Source of the DNA: DASSTY01 sp035760645
Lineage (GTDB): Bacteria; Gemmatimonadota; Gemmatimonadetes; Gemmatimonadales; GWC2-71-9
DNA: 25,702 bases
Direction: 5' to 3'
Assembly: GCA_035760645.1 (NCBI GenBank)
Contig: DASTSO010000013.1
Location: forward strand, 1-25,702
The translations under genes and the position numbers were made by a program. Shown piece by piece: positions 14,660 to 24,512 of this stretch (positions within the stretch are counted from its first letter, which is position 1; every line of letters starts with the position of its first letter). Below the pieces are notes generated by a model that did no database searches, had not been told where the DNA came from, and worked only from the letters and a program-made list of their open reading frames with translations.

Positions 14660-17409
14660 CAGAACGGGAATCCTCCCTGGACGTAGAAGTACGTGCCTTC
14701 GGCGCCGCGCGCCGCCGTGACGCTCAGCGTGGCGTCGCGGTCCCACGGCGCGAGCCAGACGCCGCCGCCGAACGCGGTGTGCCAGTCGTCCGCCCCGGGT
14801 GCCGCCTCGCCGCGGAGGCGGACGCGGCCCGCGTCGGCGAGGCCGTGCACGCCGACCTCGCCCGGCAGGATCGCCGGCAGGCCGAAGAGCCGGAGCCGCA
14901 GCTCGGCGCCGCCGTAGACCATGGCGTCCCCGGCGAAGCGGTCGCGCGCCCAGCCCCGCAGCGTGCCCGCGCCGCCGAGCCAGGCGGCGTCGACGAGCGC
15001 GTACGGACCCCAGACGCGGCGGCCGCCGGCGCGGAGCACGAGCACGGGTGTGAACGGGACGGACGCCGAAAGATACGTCGTTCCGCTCGCCTCCACCGCC
15101 CCCACCGTTCCGGTGGCGTCCCAGAGCGCCGGGAAGAGCTCCGCGCCGAGCGCGAGGTGGGCGCCGCGCCGCGGATTCGACGCGACGTCGCGCGTGTCCA
15201 TCACGCCTCGGAGCCGCAGCCCCAGCTCGCCGTAGGAGCCGAAGCCCCGCGGCGCGGGCGTGCCGCCCGGGATGCCGACGGCGTTGGAATCGAGCGCGGT
15301 GCGCGCGTAGCGCAGGAGCGGCCCCAGCATCAGAGTGCCGCGCGGCAGGCGCACGCCCAGGGCGAGCGCCGCCTCGTAGCGGCGGTGGTCGAGGTCGTGG
15401 CTGCCCGCCGGTCCCGCGCCGGGCGTCGCGTTGCCGAGGCCGTAGAAGTGGAAGCGCTCGAGGTCCGAGGCGAGGCCCGAGAGCGACAGGTAGAGCGGAC
15501 TCGCCTCGCGCTGCCATTCACCCCGCAACTCGAGGCGGGTGCGGCCCGGGCCCGTGGCGTGGTCGCCGCGCAGCGCGAGCCGGCTCGCGTAGGGCGCGCG
15601 GCGGAACCCGTAGCGCACGACGCCCACCTCGACGCCCATGGCGAGCCCCACGTCGGAGTCGTAACGTGCGAACGCCCCCGGCGCCCCCGCGACGCCGCGG
15701 TCGGGCGGCGGCGGCCGGCGCGCCTCGCCGCGGCCGAGCCACGGCCGCCGGTCGAGCGCGGCCTCGGTGAGGGGACGCTCGCCATAGGCGTCGGTCGGCT
15801 CGGGCGGCCCGAACGCTTCGGCGCGTCCCCTGCCGGCGTCGTAGAGCCGCGTCGGGCGCGCCGCGCCCCCGACGCGCGACGAGTCCACGAGCACGTTCGT
15901 CCCGGCGCCGCCGATGATCCGCACGAGCACGCTGTGCCGGCTCGTGCCGCGCACGATCGCACGGTCGTCGCCGCCGTGCAGGTAGAGGCGCACCTCGTCG
16001 GTCTCGCCGCGCAGGAACCGGCGTCGGAACCACGGCGCGTCCTCCGCCGGATCCGCCCCGGCCGCGAAGAGCCGCACCTCCACCGTGTCCCCCGCGCGCG
16101 TGACGACGGCGAACTCGGCCGCGTCGGTGGCGTGCACGTCCACCACCTCCGCGAGCCGTGCGTACCACTCCGCGGCCACCGCCGGCAGCCGGTCGCGCCG
16201 CGCGCGCAGGCGGCGCGCGAGCGCGCCCGTCGAGTCGTCCCGGTACGCGGCCGGCATCCGCGCGAGCGCGCGGTCGATCACCGTGTCGGTGATCCGCGCC
16301 CGCAGCCCCGTCGCGACCGAGTCCCAGACGGCGCGCTCGAGGCCGGCGAAGAGCCGGGCGTCGAGCTCGCGCTCGCTGCGCGTGAGACCGGGCAGGCTGT
16401 AGGTCGAATCGAAGGTGACGAGCCGGGGATCGGCGAGCCGCCCGAGCGCCGGGAGCAGGCCGCCATAGGCGATGAAGACCTGGTCGCGGTCCCCCGGGAT
16501 CGGCGTCCACGTGCGCGCCTCACCGGCCGCGGCGCCCTCCTCGCCGTCGCGGAGCCCCCAGTCCCACTGTCCCACGTGTCGGTCGAGGTCGTTGACGAGC
16601 AGGTCCACGAGCCGCGCGGCGAGATAGACGCGGGCATCCACCCGGTCCGCCGGGCTCGCGTTGAGCCGCTCGGCGAGCTTCGCCGTGCCGATCACGCGAT
16701 CGAAGCCGAGGAAGCCGGGCCCGTCGTCGTCGGCGCTGTCGGGGTCCTCCTCGATCGTGCCGAGGAGCCCGCCGAACTCCGCGCGGAACTCGCCGAGCCG
16801 CGCGTCGTCGGGCAGCACGACGAGCACCGGAGTCGCGTGGGGGACGCGCGCCGCCGCGAGCAGTTCCGAGGCCGCGAGGCTGCCGCCCGGATGGAGCGCG
16901 CTGATCGCGTCCTGCCAGAGCGCGGCGATCGCCGAGCGGCGCCGGTCGGGCGGGAAGTTGGCCGAGGGGTCCTTGTCGAGGGAGCGGAACTTGAAGACGC
17001 GGCCGTCGGCGGCGCGCAGCTTGAGACCGCGCGTCTGCATGCCGCCGCTCTTCTTGAGCGGCGTGAGGCCGCCGGCGAAGCCCGCGAGGTCGAGCACCGG
17101 CACCCGGATGGGCGCGGCCCAGAGCGGCCGGTAGCGATCGCCCAGCAGGAGCCGGCGCATCCAGCCGGCGCGGTAGCGCGCGCCGGCCACGACCTCCCGC
17201 GTGCCCGCGCTCGCCGGACGGGCGGCGGACGCGTCGCGGGCCGCCGGTGCCGTGCGGCTCGAGTCCCCGCTGTCGGCCAGCACGGCGGAGCGCTCCTGGG
17301 CGTGCGCCGACGCCGGGCAGGGCCCCCGCAGCCCGCCCCAGAGCAGCGCGGCCGCAACCGCCGCGCCTCGATCCCACGCCCTCAGGCCCCGCGAGTTCCG
17401 CACCTCCAT
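14659..17409 (-). CDS. Outer-membrane protein: kinase-like N-terminal region plus BamA/TamA-like barrel
   Basis: A 916-residue protein from the ATG at 17407-17409, preceded by GGGGGAGC; a TTG at 17457 would add 16 residues with no better site. Residues 1-38 are a signal peptide ending in ASAHAQ. Residues about 90-320 contain YRPLWAAPIRVPVLDL, GGMQTRGLKL, FKFRSLDKDPSANFP (Lys140), a helical stretch, LVDLLVNDLDRHVGQWDWG (Asp276, Arg277, His278) and TPIPGDRDQVF (Asp307, Asp309). The Lys, DxDRHxxQW and PxDRDQ-F series resembles CotH/HipA-like kinase folds. About 430-520 is a beta-rich linker. Residues from about 585 to the end form a 16-strand-type barrel with GLGNATPG, DTRDVASNPRRGAHL and the terminal VQGGFPF, ending in Phe as OM proteins do. 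The function is unproven. Confidence 0.8.
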
Positions 17410-17490
17410 GCTCCCCCGTCCGTTCCGAGTGGCGCCCGAGTGCCGCGCGTGCCGCAAATCGTGTCGCTTGACGGAGATAGCATACGCACG

Positions 17491-17538
17491 ACGGCGACGG
17501 GGGAGCGGTGATCGTACTCACCGCTCCCCCGTCGCCGT
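17491..17538. terminator. Perfect 21-bp inverted repeat between DUF4286 and the outer-membrane gene
   Basis: Positions 17491-17511 and 17518-17538 are exact reverse complements over 21 bases, around TCGTAC. The arm begins ACGGCGACGG and ends GAGCGGTGA. It starts 20 bases past the DUF4286 stop on the minus strand and lies about 80 bases upstream of the outer-membrane gene. The RNA stem would be extremely stable on either strand. There is no T tract. It can act as a terminator, a message-end protector or a binding site; terminator is only the default call. Confidence 0.55.
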
Positions 17539-17558
17539 GGTCCGAGCCGGGCGGGTGC

Positions 17559-17894
17559 TCAGCGCATGCGCGCCTCCGGCAGGCTCCACGCCTCGACCGC
17601 CTCCCAGACGGCGCGCGTCACGGTGACACCGCTCGGCACGTGCAGGAGGAAGTCGGTGCGGAAGTGCGCCTGGTGCTGCGCGAGGTAGCGGTCGAGGTCC
17701 GCCCGTCGCGCCGCGCGGTAGCGGGTGCGGAAGCGCAGCATCCCCCCGCCCTCCCGGTCCGCCTGTCGCTCGAACCGGATCTCGGCGAAGCACCCGGTCG
17801 CGAGGATTTCGGGGATGTGGGTCGCGCGCATGTAACGCTCGACCGCCGCCGCCACGGCGGGATCGACGTCGAGCGTGACCTCATAGGTGACCAT
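17559..17894 (-). CDS. DUF4286 family protein
   Basis: A 111-residue protein from the ATG at 17892-17894. It begins VTYEVTLDVDPAVAAAVERYM and continues IPEILATGCFAEIRFERQ, FRTRYRAARRADLDRYLAQHQAHFRTDF, the pattern of DUF4286, a small cytoplasmic ferredoxin-like-fold family often found next to housekeeping genes. No catalytic residues are evident and no function is established. It lies downstream of aconitase on the same strand, separated by the CTAGGG repeat cluster, and is followed by a perfect 21-bp hairpin. Confidence 0.85.
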   Translation of the reverse strand: MVTYEVTLDVDPAVAAAVERYMRATHIPEILATGCFAEIRFERQADREGGGMLRFRTRYRAARRADLDRYLAQHQAHFRTDFLLHVPSGVTVTRAVWEAVEAWSLPEARMR

Positions 17895-17899
17895 ACGCA

Positions 17900-18009
17900 G
17901 GGGCTAGGGGCTAGGGACTAGGGGCTAGGGTGCTGTCGAGGGGCTTGGGACACGGGCGCCGGCGTAGGCACGGCGCCTGCTAGTCCCTAGTCCCTCGCCC
18001 CTAGTCCCT
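17900..18009. repeat. CTAGGG-type repeat cluster forming an inverted structure
   Basis: The left block (17900-17930) is four variants of GGGGCTA/GGGACTA; the right block (17980-18009) is the complementary CTAGTCC/CCCCTAG series. AGGGACTAGGGGCTAGGG pairs with the right block with one mismatch. In the middle, GGCGCCG (17955-17961) and CGGCGCC (17971-17977) form an inner stem. The G-rich strand has four G runs and could form a G-quadruplex. It fills the whole gap between aconitase and DUF4286, so it may act as a terminator; no open reading frame is seen. Confidence 0.85.
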
Positions 18010-18011
18010 GA

Positions 18012-20936
<2,925 letters not shown>

Positions 20937-20978
20937 GGTCTCTCCTTAGGCGTTGGCCCGGCCGCAGGGTATAGCCGC

Positions 20979-21006
20979 AACATACAGGGCCGGGCACACG
21001 ACACAA
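20979..21006 (-). promoter_or_regulatory. Likely acnA promoter
   Basis: On the minus strand TTGTGT (21001-21006) and TATGTT (20979-20984) are 16 bases apart. Transcription would begin about 35-40 bases before the acnA ATG, leaving room for the visible AAGGAGAG. This is consensus matching only. Confidence 0.45.
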
Positions 21007-21112
21007 TGCCGCCGTCCGCGCCCTCGCGCGGGGGATGCCGCGAACGCGGCGCAAGCATGGACAATCCGGGGACGACGCCGTAGCATGCTCGTGTGCTGGG
21101 ATCGGCGCGCGC

Positions 21113-21127
21113 GTGAGCCAGATCACA
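21113..21127. promoter_or_regulatory. CRP/FNR-family-like binding site
   Basis: GTGA-GCCAGA-TCACA matches TGTGA-N6-TCACA at nine of ten positions; the base before GTGA is C instead of T. It lies in the gap between acnA and the HD-GYP gene, 82 bases before the latter's start. A CRP-type regulator could control either gene. One site can occur by chance. Confidence 0.35.
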
Positions 21128-21208
21128 TTCGCGCGCCCCGCTCGCGCGACACCCGCGCGCGATGCGGGGGCGCCGCCGACTGAACTTCCACGGTCGCTCA
21201 AGGCAGTC

Positions 21209-22267
21209 ATGGCCGAGCAACTGATCGTTTCGCCCGCCGAGGCTTCGGCGGCGCAGTGTCTGGTGGTGGACGACGAGCCGTCGGTGCGGCGCTCGATCGT
21301 CCGGATTCTCGCCAGCCAGGGTTTCCGCTGCCTCGAGGCCGGCAACGGCGTCGAGGGGCTCGAGCAGCTCGAGCGGGCCCCCGACCTCCCGCTGATCATC
21401 TCCGATCTGCGCATGCCGGAGATGGACGGCCTCGCCTTCCTCCGCGCCGTGCGGCTCCGCTCGCCCGACACCTCGGTGATCATGCTGAGCGGCCAGGCCG
21501 ACACCGAGGTCGCCGTCGAATGCCTGCGCGAGGGCGCCGCCGACTTCCTCCTCAAGCCGCTCTCCGTGGCCGAGGTGCAGACGCGCGTCACGCGCACCCT
21601 CGAGCGCCGGGCGCTCCTGCTGCAGAACCGCTACTACCAGCAGCACCTCGAGCAGCGGGTGCGCGAGCAGGCGCAGCGCATCGAGGAGCTCTTCCTCGAG
21701 GGCGTCCAGATGCTCGCGCGCGCGCTCGAGGCGAAGGACTCCTACACCGCCGGCCACTCGATCCGCGTCAGCCACTACTCGGTCGAGACCGCCATCCGGC
21801 TGGGCTTCGCCGGCGAGGCGCTCGACAGCATCCGCCTGGGCGGCGAGCTGCACGACATCGGCAAGATCGGCACCCGCGAGGCGGTGCTGCACAAGCCGGG
21901 GCAGCTCACCGACGAGGAGTTCCGGCAGATCACCGAGCACCCCGCCCTGGGCGAGCGGATGCTCTCGCCGCTCGCGCGCGAGCGGCCCGCGGTGCTCCGG
22001 ATCGTGCGCTCGCACCACGAGCGGCTCGACGGGCGCGGCTTCCCCGACGGCCTCATCGGCGAGGACATCCCGGTCGAGGCGCGCATCGTCGCCGTCGCCG
22101 ACAGCTTCGACGCGATGACCACCCGCCGCCCCTACCGCAACCCGCTCCGCCCGGCCGACGCGCTGCAGGAGCTCCGGCGCGTCGCCGGCACCCAGCTCGA
22201 CCGCGACGCCGTCGAAGCCTTCGCCGCGGCGTTCCCGGATCTGGCGACGCTGCCGCTGTCCGCGTAG
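21209..22267 (+). CDS. Response regulator with HD-GYP output (cyclic-di-GMP phosphodiesterase)
   Basis: A 352-residue protein from the ATG at 21209, with AAGG upstream. Residues 15-130 are a receiver: Asp21/Asp22 in VVDDEP, phospho-acceptor Asp66 in ISDLRMPEMDG, Ser94 and Lys116 (LLKPLS). A coiled-coil linker (about 131-162, NRYYQQHLEQRVREQAQRIEELF) leads to an HD-GYP domain: KDSYTAGHSIRV (His183), ELHDIGKIG (His215, Asp216, Lys219), ITEHP (His244), SHHERLDGRGFPDG (269-281) and AVADSFDAM (Asp298). The GYP tyrosine is Phe278. Such proteins hydrolyse cyclic-di-GMP when phosphorylated. The 64-residue H-box gene on the facing strand could supply the phosphate contact, as an inference. Confidence 0.94.
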   Translation: MAEQLIVSPAEASAAQCLVVDDEPSVRRSIVRILASQGFRCLEAGNGVEGLEQLERAPDLPLIISDLRMPEMDGLAFLRAVRLRSPDTSVIMLSGQADTEVAVECLREGAADFLLKPLSVAEVQTRVTRTLERRALLLQNRYYQQHLEQRVREQAQRIEELFLEGVQMLARALEAKDSYTAGHSIRVSHYSVETAIRLGFAGEALDSIRLGGELHDIGKIGTREAVLHKPGQLTDEEFRQITEHPALGERMLSPLARERPAVLRIVRSHHERLDGRGFPDGLIGEDIPVEARIVAVADSFDAMTTRRPYRNPLRPADALQELRRVAGTQLDRDAVEAFAAAFPDLATLPLSA

Positions 22268-22304
22268 GCGGGACGGCGGGACCGCGGGAGGGCCCGATGT
22301 GAGA

Positions 22305-22334
22305 CGAGCCTCCGGTGATGACACCGGAGGCTCG
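22305..22334. terminator. Perfect 13-bp hairpin, probable bidirectional terminator
   Basis: CGAGCCTCCGGTG (22305-22317) and CACCGGAGGCTCG (22322-22334) pair perfectly around ATGA. On the plus strand CGCGTTTG follows, so there is a short T run after a four-base gap. It lies centrally between two convergent genes. Confidence 0.65.
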
Positions 22335-22348
22335 CGCGTTTGCTGAGT

Positions 22349-22380
22349 GTCCCGCCGTCCCGCCGTCCCGTCGTCCCGCC
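22349..22380. repeat. Four tandem copies of an 8-base unit
   Basis: GTCCCGCC occurs as units 1, 2 and 4, with GTCCCGTC as unit 3; two complementary copies are at 22267-22282. The units overlap the end of the H-box gene. Copy number may vary between strains. Confidence 0.8.
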
Positions 22381-22574
22381 TACACCGTCTCCCGCAGGAT
22401 CGTCCGCATCCGGATCGCCAGCGCCTCGATCTCGCGGAGGCTCGTCACCGTCTCGGCGTCGAGCTTGCCCTCGTTGAGCAGCAGCAGCTGCGTCTCGGCG
22501 AGCAGGGCGGAGAGCGGGTTGCTGAGATCGTGGCGCAGCTTGCTGATGCGCTCGCGGTCGGACGCGTCGGTCAT
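22380..22574 (-). CDS. Stand-alone histidine-kinase H-box (DHp-like) small protein
   Basis: A 64-residue protein from the ATG at 22572-22574. RISKLRHDLSNPLSALLAETQLLL (about 10-32) is the H-box of a HisKA dimerisation/phosphotransfer domain, with His15 as the candidate phosphorylated residue; the second helix is LDAETVTSLREIEALAIRMRTILRE. No ATPase domain follows, and the frame closes properly with TAG. It could be a phosphotransfer or decoy protein of the Spo0B type, or a remnant. It converges with a receiver-HD-GYP gene, a natural partner. Codon use looks normal. Expression is likely from its own promoter or from the upstream 94-residue gene, 79 bases away. Confidence 0.75.
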   Translation of the reverse strand: MTDASDRERISKLRHDLSNPLSALLAETQLLLLNEGKLDAETVTSLREIEALAIRMRTILRETV

Positions 22575-22653
22575 GAGGGCTCGGGATTGCGGGTGGTGGC
22601 GTGGTGCGGCGGCGGTCGATGGGCACGCTGCGGGAGCGGGCGGATGCGGTGCG

Positions 22654-22938
22654 TTACCCGAGCGAGCGGTAGAGGTCGCGGAGATGGTGATCGCGGAGGC
22701 CGAAGACCGATTGCCAGAGCTCCTGCTCCGTCGCCGCGCAGAAGATCTCCGCCGTCTCCCGCCCGCGCGCGGGATCTTCGGCGGCGAAGTGCAGCCGGCC
22801 GCGCCAGCCGCCGTACTCGTCCTGCCGCACCGAGATCCGCACGAGCACCGGCGGCGAGACGCCCCGCAGCGGCTCGAGATCGTGGACGGCGGGCTCCCGC
22901 TGCTCGCGGGTCACGGCACGAAGGGTCGGGACGGGCAT
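22654..22938 (-). CDS. Hypothetical protein of 94 residues
   Basis: A small soluble protein starting MPVPTLRAVTREQ at the ATG at 22936-22938, with CGAGGA upstream. It has no signal peptide or membrane segment. Most of it is a likely beta-rich domain: VLVRISVRQDEYGGWRGRLHFAAEDP, then a helical end TAEIFCAATEQELWQSVFGLRDHHLRDLYRSLG with a conserved-looking Trp/His/Leu pattern. I do not recognise the family. Longer in-frame starts exist upstream but lack a ribosome binding site. It has a likely promoter at 23002-23029 and precedes the H-box gene. Confidence 0.65.
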   Translation of the reverse strand: MPVPTLRAVTREQREPAVHDLEPLRGVSPPVLVRISVRQDEYGGWRGRLHFAAEDPARGRETAEIFCAATEQELWQSVFGLRDHHLRDLYRSLG

Positions 22939-23001
22939 CGGCAATCCTCGGGGTCGGAGGCCGGATCGTGGTCCCAGTCTGGTCGGGGGGAGTGACGTCC
23001 T

Positions 23002-23029
23002 AAGATACGGACGGGGACGCGTTGCGCAA
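23002..23029 (-). promoter_or_regulatory. Possible promoter of the 94-residue protein
   Basis: On the minus strand TTGCGC (23024-23029), a 16-base spacer and TATCTT (23002-23007) would start transcription about 57 bases before the ATG at 22938. The -35 resembles those proposed for the kinase and the tRNA. Confidence 0.4.
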
Positions 23030-23053
23030 TAGAACGGCACCCCGCCCGTCGCC

Positions 23054-24256
23054 TCAGATGCGGAACGGCACCGGCACGAACGTCAGCGCGAAGACCAGCG
23101 CACAGAGCCAGCCGAGCCAGCGGCGCGCGCCGGTGACGGGACGGTCGGGCACCACGACCGAGGGGTGACTCCAGCGGCCGCCACCGATCAGGAGCGCGAG
23201 CACCACCCAGACGTACCAGCTCCAGTTGAGCTGCGCGAGGAGGAGGAGCCCCACGACGGCGAGGAGCGCCACGGTGCGCTGGCGGGGGCCGAGCACGGCG
23301 TAGAGGACGTGCCCGCCGTCGAGCTGGCTGAGCGGCAGCAGGTTGAGCCCGGTGATGAACGCGCCGACCCAGCCCGCGAAGGCGGGCGCGCTGAGGTGGA
23401 GCGCCGGCGCGCCGGGGGCCACGAGGTGGCGGAGCGCGAGGGTGAGCAGCGAGTCGCCGAGCGGCAGCACCTGGCCGGCGAGGAGGACGTAGGGACCGTG
23501 CAGGTCGTGCCACGCCGCTCCCGCGTACGCGGGCACGCGCGATGTCGCATAGCCCCAGACGAGCACGCCGAAGGCGACGACGAAGCCGGCGAGCGGCCCG
23601 GCGGCGCCGATGTCGAGCAGCTGGCGGCGGTCGAGCACCGGCGAGCGCAGCCGCAGGAATGCGCCCAGGCTGCCGATCGGCGAGAGCGTGGGCGGGAGCG
23701 GCAGGAAGAAGGGCGGCGAGGCGTCCACCGCGTAGCGTCGCGCGGTGAAGTAGTGCCCCAGCTCGTGGACGAGGAGAATGGCGAGGAGCGGCACGGCGAA
23801 CGTCCACCCCGCCAGCATCGCCCGCCAACCGCCGGCGGCCGCGGTCACGAAGAAGCGGAGCCCGTCGGCGAGCGCGCCGAGAAAGGCACCGACGACGGGC
23901 CAGGCGGTCGCGCTGCCCGGCGAGACCGTCACCCATGGGTCCCAGCGGCCGAGCAGCGCGGCGCCGGCCCCCAGGGTGCAGAGCACGGTGAGGAGAAAGA
24001 GCAGGGTGTGCAGGCCCCAGCGCTCCCGGCGGCCGGCGGCGAGCGGGCGGATGAGGACGAGGTGCCCGCGGTCGGCGTCGGCCCAGTAATGGGCGCCCGG
24101 CCAGGCCGCGAGCGCGGCCGCCAGCGCCGGCGAGGCCGTCCCGCCGCGCGCCCGATGCCCCGGGGCCACCAGCGCGTCGATCACTTCCCGGCCGCCGATC
24201 TCGCGCACCTCCCAGTGATCCAGCACGGGGACCAGCGCGACGAACGCCTCAAGCAT
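23054..24256 (-). CDS. Site-2-type M50 family metalloprotease (EGY-like)
   Basis: A 400-residue membrane protein from the ATG at 24254-24256. An N-terminal soluble part (about 1-80) leads to several membrane helices. The zinc site is HELGHYF (His164, Glu165, His168) and the third ligand is Asp313 in NLLPLSQLDGGHVLY. The stretch SPPFFLPLPPTLSPIGSLGAFLRLRSPVLDRRQLLDIGAAGPLAGFVVA is diagnostic of the EGY/S2P-like group in cyanobacteria, plants and many soil bacteria, and no PDZ domain is visible. Such enzymes cut transmembrane helices, often of anti-sigma factors; no substrate is evident here. A GGGGG run lies upstream of the start. The gene diverges from rho. Confidence 0.93.
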   Translation of the reverse strand: MLEAFVALVPVLDHWEVREIGGREVIDALVAPGHRARGGTASPALAAALAAWPGAHYWADADRGHLVLIRPLAAGRRERWGLHTLLFLLTVLCTLGAGAALLGRWDPWVTVSPGSATAWPVVGAFLGALADGLRFFVTAAAGGWRAMLAGWTFAVPLLAILLVHELGHYFTARRYAVDASPPFFLPLPPTLSPIGSLGAFLRLRSPVLDRRQLLDIGAAGPLAGFVVAFGVLVWGYATSRVPAYAGAAWHDLHGPYVLLAGQVLPLGDSLLTLALRHLVAPGAPALHLSAPAFAGWVGAFITGLNLLPLSQLDGGHVLYAVLGPRQRTVALLAVVGLLLLAQLNWSWYVWVVLALLIGGGRWSHPSVVVPDRPVTGARRWLGWLCALVFALTFVPVPFRI

Positions 24257-24288
24257 CGTAACGCCCCCGCGCCGGCATCCCCCGGCTC

Positions 24289-24317
24289 TTGACGCTCCCG
24301 CCGGGCCGCTCTAGTAT
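24289..24317 (+). promoter_or_regulatory. rho promoter
   Basis: TTGACG (24289-24294), a 17-base spacer and TAGTAT (24312-24317) make one of the best consensus promoters in the window. Transcription would start near 24324, leaving a leader of nearly 190 bases before the GTG of rho. Confidence 0.65.
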
Positions 24318-24323
24318 TAAGTG

Positions 24324-24512
24324 CTTCTTGGCCTTAGGCACTCCCCGACCTCTCGGCCCCCCGGCGCACCGCCCGGGCCCGCTTCCTGATCGACGACTCC
24401 CTGATCGCGAAATCCTGACCCCAGCCGGACCGATCACCGCAATTGGATCTCCCCATCTTCCTTATATCCCTGCCGCGCGCGCGGTCAGGGCACCCTGCCC
24501 GGAGCCGTACCT
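24324..24512 (+). promoter_or_regulatory. Long C-rich leader of rho (possible autoregulatory region)
   Basis: The leader is visibly richer in C than G over most of its length, with stretches such as CCTGACCCCAGCC and CTCCCCATCTTCCTTATATCCC and few strong stems, the composition expected of a Rho-binding (rut) region. Autoregulation of rho through premature termination in its leader is known in enterobacteria. A small CAGG-GCAC-CCTG foldback precedes the GGAG ribosome binding site. The role is inferred. Confidence 0.4.

Larger units (their letters stand above)
22265..22382. repeat. Nested inverted repeat spanning both stop codons of convergent genes
   Basis: The outer arms are TAGGCGGGACGGCGGGAC (22265-22282) and its complement with one mismatch (22365-22382). 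Each arm starts with the TAG stop of its own gene: HD-GYP at 22265-22267 and the H-box gene at 22380-22382. Inside lie GTCCCGCC tandem units and a perfect hairpin at 22305-22334. The whole 118-base gap is therefore one layered foldback, suited to end transcription from both sides. Confidence 0.85.

Noticed and set aside
17410..17457. TTG start adding 16 residues to the outer-membrane protein
   Set aside because: The added residues are Arg/His/Gly-rich and precede a normal signal peptide at the ATG.
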